Assembly (NCBI GenBank): GCA_018398765.1
Contig: JAHBMJ010005877.1
Coordinates: 37,604-62,430 of the forward strand
Reading direction: 5' to 3'
DNA from: Chromera velia
Taxonomy: Eukaryota > Sar > Chromeraceae
DNA length: 24,827 bases
Shown: piece after piece, positions 17,194-24,827 of the stretch
Layout: each line of letters starts with the position of its first letter
Position numbering within the stretch: the first letter of the stretch is position 1
Notes under the pieces: model-generated
Seen by the model: only the letters and a program-made list of their open reading frames with translations
What the model was told of the DNA's origin: nothing
Databases searched by the model: none
Program-made: the position numbers and the translations under genes

Positions 17194-20100
17194 GCTACCT
17201 GCAGCGACTCATCGTTAAAGGCAAGGCAGAGAGGTGTCACTGAAAAGAATGCAGACTTCAACCAAACAAGCAAATGACGGAAATTCGATTCAGAGTAAGA
17301 AATAAATGTAAAAAGAAAGGCAAAGGGGGAATTCAAGAAAAAGGAAGGGACCTACAAGGAGTCTCATGAGTGCGGTGGTGACGAATGAGATGGCGAGAGG
17401 ACGAAAGAAAGAGTCGATGAGGAAACAGAAGCCGGAAGAGCTGAAGAATCCCTTCAGGTCTTCGGGAGTGGCCGCGTACACAAGAGAGAACATGAACAGA
17501 TAATAGGCGGAACCCAAGATGACCATTAGACCGAACACCCGTCCCACCCACTGGAGAATGAAGGCTCTCCTTAAATGCTTTTCCCTCTGTGCAGGAGGAA
17601 GAAGCCACAGCTGCTTTCTTTTGTTTCTTGTGAGGTTCAAATCCCCACGGAGGGGAGGCTTGCTGCTTCTTCTTTGTCCTTCGTTCGTTTCTTCCATGCT
17701 CATTTGTTCGGGTGTCTTCAGGACCTCAGATGACCTTAAAGTTCCCCCCTGTCTCCCTCTCATGCTTTCTTTCAAATTCGATCGAGATGAGTGTTCTCTG
17801 TCAGACAAGTTAGCACTTGAGGTTCCCATATTACATCTCGAATGCTTTTGGCGAAGTGCCTTTTTGGTTCCCTCCTCTCCCTCTCCTGTGACTCTGGACC
17901 GCGAGCGATTCGGACCCACACGGGTGGCACTGCTCAAAGATGATGACTGGAGACGCACGAAGCGCTCGGACGTAAATCTGCACTCAGTCAGGAAGGTAGA
18001 GGAGCAAAAAGAAGGAAAGGGGCTTATGAGAGTACATATAGATTGATGGAAAAACATGACTACCAGAGTGACTGCGTTTCCCCCTGCAGAAGTCAGCTTG
18101 CAAACTGATGCATGTATTTGGACGTGCAGATACGTCCTCATCAGGACGCACGCCCAGAAAGAAGGTTCTTTGAGCTTGTCAGACAATCATCCCGCCGTTC
18201 CACAAAATTTCAACTCTTCTACTTACCTGCTGAGTCTCCCGGTGACTTGTCTCATCATGCGCCGCCTGTTCTCTTCCTCCTGTCGAATCAAAAATTTCAC
18301 TCGGGATATTTTCAGTTGCCTCCCGCTTTTGAGATCTTCAAGGAGTGGAGTCAATGGCGCAATGAAGGGAGGGCGGCGGTAGATCAGTCCTTCGATGAAG
18401 GTCAGAGGGATGACGGAGACGATCTCTGAAAGGAAGGTCGCGAAAATGACCCGAAAGTTCCACGAAACGAAAATGGAGAAAATGCCCAAGAGAGCAGAGA
18501 AGATCTCCTGCACGTCTGTGTCTCCAGGATTGTACCCAGTGTTCTGCCCGTCAGACCCGAAAAAGACTGCTATCACCTGCACGCACACACGGGTCGGAGC
18601 ATGAATGAACTTCCTACTCACTTCATCGTTGAAGTGATCAATTGAGTGAATTCTCAGCAAAACCGATTGCGAATTGCAGGATGCACATACCTGCTCTCAA
18701 GTTCATGCAACGCAATTCGGCATAGAGAGAGCAGCTGCTTTCAAGCAACCCTACTGAAAGATGCCATCAATTTTTTTCTGTATTCATCTGCATTTCTCCC
18801 TCCGTTCTGAATCCAGACTGACGTACCGCCAGGGAGAATGCGATGTCTGCACAGGTCACGATGGCCTTATCCAACCTGGACACGCCCTCTTCCGAGCAGT
18901 CGACCAAATAAACAAACGGATGGTCCCTCATAAACGATCTCCACAGAGATCTTGGAGTGTTCCAAAGACAGGGTGTCACTGTCTTTGCCATCGATTGGGC
19001 GGCAATCTCTCGGCGAGTCCACTCTGCCGGCTTTCTTTTGTCTGCCGCTTCCCTCATCCTTCTCAGCCCCTCAGAAAGTTCGGAAGCAAAACTGTCGAGG
19101 TCTCCGCAGTCGTCATCCTCTTCCTTGCCTCCTCGCAGCTGGAGGAGAAACCTCTGTTGTCCGACTTTGCAGAACAACTGCAAGACGATTTTTTCTTCCT
19201 CTCCCTCCGTCTCTCTCTCTCGGTCTTCAAGAGAAGAGGCCCTCCCTTGCTCCGCTTTATCTCTTGGAGACACACGGACAGGACAGCTCTTGACGTGCAG
19301 GACCCGTTTGAAGGGAATGAAGAAAGCGTCCTTCTTCTCAAACACCAACGAACGCACGCAGGGAGGAAGCACACGACTCGGATGAGGAGCATCTTCTGAC
19401 GGGCAATCGTCCTCCTCACTGCGCGTTGGCGACCTGCGAACGAACTGAACAGAGGCACAAAAGGGAGAGTCGATTGGGAAACTCTTCAGATCAGCCGCAG
19501 AAAGCGAGATGCAGAGAAAAGGCGAAGACACACGTGCTGGCGAGATCACATGCAGGGAAACTTGAGGATGCATGGTGAGGCAACACATACTGACTTGCTT
19601 CTACACGAAATCGAAGTCGAAAGATCCAGAAAAGACCGACAGACAGACATGGAAGTCAGTGAGCCAAAACATAGACAGGAAGAAAAGGCAATCGATCGAT
19701 CGGGAGAACTCTCGTTCCATCCGTCCATTTTCTTCCTGAATTCGGCTGAGGTTTTCTCTCTCCAACAGAGTGAGATGCCGGTTTTCTGTAGCTCTACGAG
19801 CATACATGCCTGCGTGCCTGCCCTTCCTGTCCGACCAACTGAGCGTCTTTCTGCCCTCATACCTGAGAGAGGGAGTGGTCATCTCTCCCCAGCCTGACAG
19901 ACTGATTGATAGATGGACTGACTGACTGCCTGACTGACCTTGATACTTGAGTGATCGACAACGGATGCAGAGAGTGAGATCTCGATGCCCTTTTCTAAAA
20001 CTCCCCCTTCTTCTTCTCCCTGAAGATTCTCCGTCCCCTCTTCTTCTTCTGCACCCGACACCCTCTCACCCGACCGAGAGAGACAGGGAGAGGAAGCCCC

Positions 20101-23100
20101 CTCCCAAGCAGGGAGAGAGAGGGCAGAGTCAGCAGAAGAGGGCAGAGAGAAACCCAAAACACGCACGGTGACCGTGTGGCTGAACCGTCTAAAAATAAAT
20201 TTCCCCGGGGGTGAAGATTCAATCTGCACGTCGATGCCTTCACATGCCCTACGCCCTCCTAATTCCCACTCACCCCCTCTTGTGATGCCCTCATCACCAC
20301 CACCTTGCTCTCTCTCAGACTGATTGGGATCCTCTTCGGGACTGCTGGAGAAACTGATCATGCTGGGAGGGAGGGCATTTGTCTGATTGCGAAGGCCAAA
20401 TGGCTGGGGTAGAGCAGCAGCACCTTCACTTGCGACGTCTCCAAAGTCAAGGTTCTTCTCAAGCTCTCCATCTCTATTCTCCTCTTCCGTCGCTTTTGCT
20501 TTTGCTTCGGGCGTGAGGGAGCTGTGAGTGGGTATGGGGGGACGGAAGCCCTCAGGCTGCTGTGAGTGAGAAAGGATGACACCCGCGTCTTCTGGGGGTT
20601 CTCGGGGTGTGTCGGTGTTGCTTTTCTCTTCTTTTCGTTTCGCTTCTTTCCTTCTGCGGAGCCATGTGCGAATGCGGGCTGCGGCCTGCATCTCCTTCTG
20701 GAGTCTCGCGCGTTCTCTGAGTCTCAAGAGCGTTGGAAATAATGATGAGGTGCCTAGACGGACCATCACCCTTCCTTTTAGAGAAGAGTCTGATTTGAAC
20801 TCGGGCTCTGGAGGGACAAAGTCCGAAATCAAACCCTCAGTCATTCGCCATTGGTCCAAGGAAACTCTCAGAGCTGCTGTTTTCTCAGGAAATGGGGTGA
20901 CGATCCTGACGGATACACTGGACCTGACAGTGGGCGTTCTCACGATTTTGTTGTTGCACTTCGACTCATTCGTGCTCGTACTCAACTCTTCACCCTTTGC
21001 TCGCATGACAAAACCCGACTTACAAGAAGAAGAAGGAGGAGAACCGTTGGAGGAAAAGGCCAGGAAAGTCCCGTCAGCACAAAGATGCATTTCCTGATTC
21101 TCATTAGTCATCCCTGCCTTCACTGCATTTTCTGCAGCAGTTTGCAGAGTTTCGAGAGTCGAGACTTGACCGCTCTTCTCTACTTCCCCTCCTCCCTGCT
21201 GATCCTGTGTGACAAGTTCGGTGTACCAATTCTTCTTCCTCCATAGATTCAACGAGCGCCCGTTCCTCCAAAGCCCTCTGCATTTGCAGCACGAAGAGCC
21301 CACCCGGGAGAGATGCCAAGAGGGGGGGCCCTCCACTAGTCGACCTGCATGCAGGATATATAAACTTATGGAGGGAGGGGCAACAACAGAATCAAAAAGA
21401 AGAGCTGGAGGAAGATGCATCTCGCAGGCCTCTACAGACACACAACCATGCACCGGTACTACTCACACAGACGTCCTGGCACAGACCTGCACGTAGACCA
21501 TCCATCCGCTCTCACAGCCAAACAGCACGGCACACACGAACCCCGTCTCTCTCCCTCACGCACGCACACACAAGCACATGCAGAGAAGAGTACAGCGACC
21601 GACCAAGAAATGCATCATCGCCCACAAGCGCGTCCACTTTCTGTTGGCCACTCTGATGCGGCAAGGGACTCAAATGATCCAAGATGCTCGCACGGAGCAA
21701 AAGCACGAAGCAGTACAGCAAGAGTGCTGTGACTGTCCACATTGCCATATTTCCTGCATGAAAGTTTTGCGATGCAGTTTGAAAGTCAGAGAAAATCCCC
21801 ACATTCAGACTGGCGACCACTGCAACAGAGTCCGACCGCATCGACGCGAAGTCAGTTAGGTGGGAGCATCTGCAGTGGAGACGGGTCCCGTTGGAGCCAA
21901 GACCAAAGCACCCGTCGGAAGACCAATTTCCCCTGAGTTCGTCCCAAAAATGACATCCCTGCAGACAGACAGAAAGACACACACATACACACACACACAT
22001 ACACACAGACAGACAAACAGACGGATAGAAAGACGGACAGAAAGACAGACAGACAGACAGACAGAGTCGCTCAAGTCTTCTTTTTTTTTGTTTTCCGCAT
22101 GTCCTCTAAAACAGAGAGAGAGAGAGAGAGAGAAACAGGTTGAAACAACGGTGGCACAACAAGACAATCCAAGAGAAGTAGCAGACCAACCTTTCTAAAG
22201 TCGAATGGTTGACCCGCTCCCACATCTGCTTCTCTATTCTCCAACAAGAAAAGATCAACTAAGAATTCCCCCCCAACCGAAGAAGAAGCAGAAGTTAAAT
22301 CTCTCTCTGCTGCCTCTTGGTCTTCTTCCAATCTCCGTTGTCTCTTCAGTATCTGTGAATGTCCAGAGGGCATTTGGACACTGTGCCCGCACACCCTCAG
22401 ACTCACACTCGTGGTGCCCCCCCCCACTCCCGACTCTGCGTAGACCAATCCCATGGGCCAGTTGACCAGGCCACCATCGTCAGAGACGGACTGGCAGCCG
22501 CACCAGAGGGGCAGGAGAGGCCCACACCATTCTCTTCTAAAAGCGCATCGAAAAAATCACGTCCCCCCTCTACTCCCCTCTTCTGAGAAAACGCAACCCT
22601 CGCCCCTTGCGAAAAGACAATCTCCGTCTGTCCCTCTGCAGACGACGTCTGTTGTCTTTGCACTTTGTTTACTGTGATGAGAATCTCTTCAGACTCCAGA
22701 GAGGCCCCCCCTGCGCTTTGAAGTGCGGGGTCGGTGTCCAGGCGGCTCTCCGTGATCTCAGCTGACAGGGGAATCAACAGAAGAAAGAGAATAAAAAAGT
22801 CCGAGCTACCAAAATTAATTCAAAAAGTCCCTTGGGCATCAGCAACTTTGACAGGATTGACCCCAGTTACTTTGTAGACATCTTTTCACATACGGAGAGC
22901 GACAGACGCCGAGAGCGGAAAAACAGCATATATGCAGACATCAAGGCACCAAGCAAGTCGCACAGAAAGCACTTTAAGTCTCTGGTCGCATCGCCGCGAG
23001 ACGACCAGAGAGAATTTGTGTAGAACTTACTTGAATTCAATTCAGCTCGACTGACTACTTACTGACTGACTGACTGACTGAAGGCATTCACTGCACTGAG

Positions 23101-24115
23101 AACGGTCTGGCTGCTCCGTTGGAGTCCTCCTTCTCTCGAGAGGGTGGCGTTCTCTGAGTCCTCTTGCGTCCCCTCGGCGACTGCCTGTCTGCCCGTCCCT
23201 GCCATCTTCGTGAGTTCTCCCAGAGAAGAGGACAGACTCCTTGTGACGAGCCACAAATCGTCTATGGCTGCCTGGAGGTCGCTGCTTTCCCTCTGCTCCC
23301 CGAATGAGTCTCTCACTCGTCCCACCAGTCCGGCCACGACCTTCGACACCTGCAGGAATGACATTTTGATGATTTCTTTTTTTTAAAGTAAATGAATGAA
23401 TGCCATTTTGATGATTTTGTTTTTTAAAAGTAAATGAATGAGTGTCATTTTGATGATTTAAATTAGCCGTGAGGAGTGACAAGAACGATGTGTCGCTTCA
23501 TATTTGTACGAGACAGCAAACGTGCAGGTGCAGGTGAAGACATGATGGTGAAAAATAACATACCTAAAACGGGCCTGCATGGACTAGAGGTGTTGCAAGC
23601 ATTCTCAGAGAGGCGAAATTGCGTAAGCATTCACAGCGAGGTGAAATTCACAGAGAGACACGCATTCACGGACACAGGCGTTGTACTTCAGAGAATATCG
23701 AGAGACATTGAGGGAAGAGATACATGGATAGAAGGATGGATAGATAAAGAGAGATTGAGAGGTGCAGACAGACAAACGAACGGAGGAGGCCGGGGAATTT
23801 GTGACGTACCTTCTCTTCGGTTTCTGCCTGTTTGTTCACTGCTCTTGTCTTCTCCTCTTCTCCCATGTTTGAGATCTCCTGCACTGCTTGAGGGATCTCG
23901 GGAAGAGAAACCGCCCCCACGTTCCCGAAGACTTGACGAGAGAGAGCGGCCAGATCACGCAAGGTTGAGGGAGACACACTCGCACTGGTACTCTCAACTT
24001 CAGAGTATGAACTTTCAAGAGTCTCGGCCTCCACACGACCTCTCTGCATAGAGGATACGTAGAGAATGAGGCGAGGAGAAGTTTTGGCCCTCTTGTTCCT
24101 TCTTCCTTTCCCCAC
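16266..24115 (-). CDS. Polycystin-1-like protein with GAIN/GPS and five TMs (5' end outside window)
   Basis: Minus-strand exons in coding order: 24115-23810, 23349-23079, 22761-22191, 21958-about 21568, 21344-19939, 19444-18827, 18576-18227, 17977-17352 (or to 17356), 17239-17199 (or from 17255), 16862-16266 with stop TAG at 16268-16266. Phases agree except within 22761-22191, which needs one extra base (see the G-run feature). About 1,725 residues are visible. Domain order: helical GAIN-like region, GPS, TM1, a cytoplasmic loop of about 700 residues, TM2-TM3, basic loop, TM4-TM5, acidic tail. From family knowledge, polycystin-1 proteins are cleaved at the GPS and act as ciliary or surface receptors, usually with a channel half that I do not find here. 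Confidence 0.8.
16889..16919. repeat. (GA)n microsatellite
   Basis: About 15 ag units in intron 17198-16863 of the minus-strand gene. Confidence 0.9.
17080..17192. repeat. (AC)n microsatellite
   Basis: Two ac runs with a ctacgcacacgcacacg interruption, in the same intron. Confidence 0.95.
17352..18960 (-). other. TM2-TM5 with polycystin-1 signatures
   Basis: Pre-TM2 is [19 protein letters not shown]2 is [19 protein letters not shown] across the 18827/18576 join. TM3 is [18 protein letters not shown] followed by [11 protein letters not shown] long basic Ser-rich loop follows, then TM4 [20 protein letters not shown] and TM5 [20 protein letters not shown]. The R-P-L after a polar S-F pair in TM5 corresponds to the 'Q-P-L-K' stretch of polycystin-1. 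The donor after MRLL is unresolved: gtaggt at 17355 paired with acceptor 17256, or gtccct at 17351 paired with 17240. Both keep the frame. Confidence 0.75.
18900..21344 (-). other. Long cytoplasmic loop between TM1 and TM2, no recognisable PLAT domain
   Basis: Most of exons 21344-19939 and 19444-18827. It is rich in Ser, Glu, Pro and Lys, with a basic helix ([20 protein letters not shown]) that could bind calmodulin or membrane, and a beta-like patch ([16 protein letters not shown]). Polycystin-1 proteins usually carry a PLAT/LH2 domain here. I do not see its motifs, though a diverged copy cannot be excluded. Confidence 0.6.
21640..21740 (-). other. TM1 of the polycystin-1-like protein
   Basis: [18 protein letters not shown] followed by RASILDHL, about 35 residues after the GPS, where polycystin-1 and adhesion receptors place their first membrane segment. 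Confidence 0.8.
21842..21958 (-). other. GPS autoproteolysis motif
   Basis: The exon opens [17 protein letters not shown] and continues to [14 protein letters not shown]. Four Cys (C2, C17, C29, C31 of the exon), both Trp, and the H-L-T triad match the GPS consensus. Cleavage is predicted between Leu (21859-21857) and Thr (21856-21854). The H-L-T residues needed for self-cleavage are intact. Confidence 0.93.
21975..22066. repeat. (AC)n and (ACAG)n tracts before the GPS exon
   Basis: On the coding strand this is a gt/ctgt-rich tract ending at the ctgcag acceptor (21959), serving as its pyrimidine-rich stretch. Confidence 0.9.
22417..22425 (-). other. Frame break at a nine-base homopolymer
   Basis: Nine C on the plus strand (nine G in coding sense). 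Upstream coding frame (ending [10 protein letters not shown]) and downstream frame ([15 protein letters not shown]) differ by one base. Ten or seven G would join them and restore phase with the GPS exon. Confidence 0.7.
23359..23460 (-). repeat. 42-bp tandem repeat, about 2.4 copies, next to an acceptor
   Basis: Copies start at 23359, 23401 and 23443 (tgacattttgatgattt, tgccattttgatgatttt, tgtcattttgatgattta). It begins 9 bases upstream, in coding sense, of the exon at 23349. Confidence 0.9.
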
Positions 24116-24130
24116 CTGAAGTTGCTCCAA

Positions 24131-24265
24131 GTGAGGAAGGAAGTAAGGAAGGAAGTAAGGAAGTAAGGAAGGAAGTAAGGAAGGACGGAAGGAAGGAAGG
24201 AAGGAAGGAAGGAAGGACGGAAGGAAGGAAGGAAGGACGGAAGGAAGGAAGGAAGGAAGGAAGGG
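24131..24265. repeat. (GGAA)n array
   Basis: About 30 ggaa units with taag and ggac variants, just upstream (in coding sense) of exon 24115. Confidence 0.95.
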
Positions 24266-24383
24266 TGAGACTTTGAGGGCTCCCTCATCCGAAGGAACTT
24301 GAGAGAAACGAAGAAAACGACGTTGGACAAGACTCGCCAGAGAAAAAAAGGGATTGAAGAGGCGCCAGAGCTAGCTGTGCGAC

Positions 24384-24387
<4 letters not shown>

Positions 24388-24421
<34 letters not shown>

Positions 24422-24441
24422 TCTCCCTCTCTCTCTCTCTC
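24388..24441. repeat. (CT)n microsatellite
   Basis: ct runs with ccct interruptions. Confidence 0.9.
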
Positions 24442-24729
24442 TCTGTGTTCAGATGCAACCATGCATCTATCATACATGCATGACTGCATGTCGATCGTGC
24501 CTGCATGCTCCCTTCAATGTAATGTAACAGGACACCTGCCTGCTGCCATCTACCAAAGACCCATCGAGCGTGTCTGTCTGAAGGAGTGATCGAGGAGGAG
24601 GGCTTGTCTGTTTGCAAGGTAACGAGTCTGCCTGATGTTTGGAAATGACCTCTGGCAACGACAGCATAGATGCCCAGTTTACGTTGCAGTCACATCCATC
24701 AGCCAAGCGTGTTTTTACTTAGACGTTCA

Positions 24730-24826
24730 ATCCGGAAAAACCAGTCCATGTGATTTTCTGTCTGGATTTGATCGACACCGTAACTGTCACTGGTACACAT
24801 TTTTCAGAAACTCTGACCTCCAGAAT
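24730..24826 (-). other. Possible further exon of the polycystin-like gene at the window edge
   Basis: A minus-strand frame from 24826 reads ILEVRVSEKCVPVTVTVSIK then SRQKITWTGFSGLN. Alternating beta-type residues fit an extracellular Ig-like, PKD or REJ domain. Stop TAA follows. No convincing donor (gtctaa at 24724 is weak) and no link to exon 24115 could be shown. Confidence 0.3.
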
Positions 24827-24827
24827 T

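Larger units (their letters stand above)
22191..24115 (-). other. GAIN-like extracellular region
   Basis: Three exons. The first and second encode mostly helical sequence ([73 protein letters not shown]), the pattern of the helical half of GAIN/REJ regions. The third turns to beta-type sequence ([38 protein letters not shown]) just before the GPS, as in GAIN subdomain B. It has one frame break at the C9 run. Upstream exons lie to the right of 24115 or outside the window. Confidence 0.65.
24116..24729. other. Probable intron of the polycystin-like gene
   Basis: It holds the GGAA and CT arrays. A minus-strand candidate exon near 24635-24548 (ADSLPCKQTSPPPRSLLQ...) has AG and GT flanks but its phase does not fit the exon at 24115, so I do not model it. 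Confidence 0.4.

Noticed and set aside
19881-24827. Plus-strand open frames across the right half
   Set aside because: They are mirror frames of the minus-strand exons, with no splice or family support.

Overview
This is nuclear DNA from a protist with many introns. Both genes are cut into short exons separated by GT-AG introns, and most acceptors read TGCAG. The introns are full of simple repeats. The gene families fit an alveolate, and a chromerid alga such as Chromera velia is my best guess. That guess rests on overall style and is not proven. I see no prokaryotic operon, rRNA, tRNA or CRISPR array.

Left part (1 to about 10,840, + strand): one gene whose 5' end lies off the left edge. Twenty-one exons join in frame from 395 to a TGA at 10838-10840, giving 921 residues. 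The protein has the C-terminal half of one globin domain, then a second complete globin domain with the proximal His (H264), C2 Pro and CD1 Phe. A linker of about 160 residues follows, then six membrane segments with a TRP-type pre-S1, S4-S5, pore and S6 layout, and a charged cytoplasmic tail. A heme-globin sensor fused to a TRP-like cation channel is the main discovery candidate here.

Middle (10,841-16,265): the gap between two convergent genes. It holds simple repeats, an AT-rich island (about 12,300-13,546), an 870-bp element with 22-bp terminal inverted repeats and an imperfect 8-bp target-site duplication (hAT-like), and a 48-bp minisatellite. I recognise no gene in it.

Right part (24,115 down to 16,266, - strand): a polycystin-1-like gene whose 5' end lies off the right edge. 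It encodes a GAIN-like helical region, a textbook GPS autoproteolysis site, TM1, a long low-complexity cytoplasmic loop with no recognisable PLAT domain, TM2-TM5 with polycystin-1 signatures, and an acidic tail. The polycystin channel half (TM6-TM11) was not found. One reading-frame break falls at a run of nine C (nine G on the coding strand).

Both products look like membrane sensors: one a probable heme/gas-gated channel, the other an adhesion-type cleaved receptor. Nothing in the sequence shows that they act together. The introns themselves are also unusual, with partial copies of exon starts inside the preceding intron and tetranucleotide repeats that begin at splice donors.
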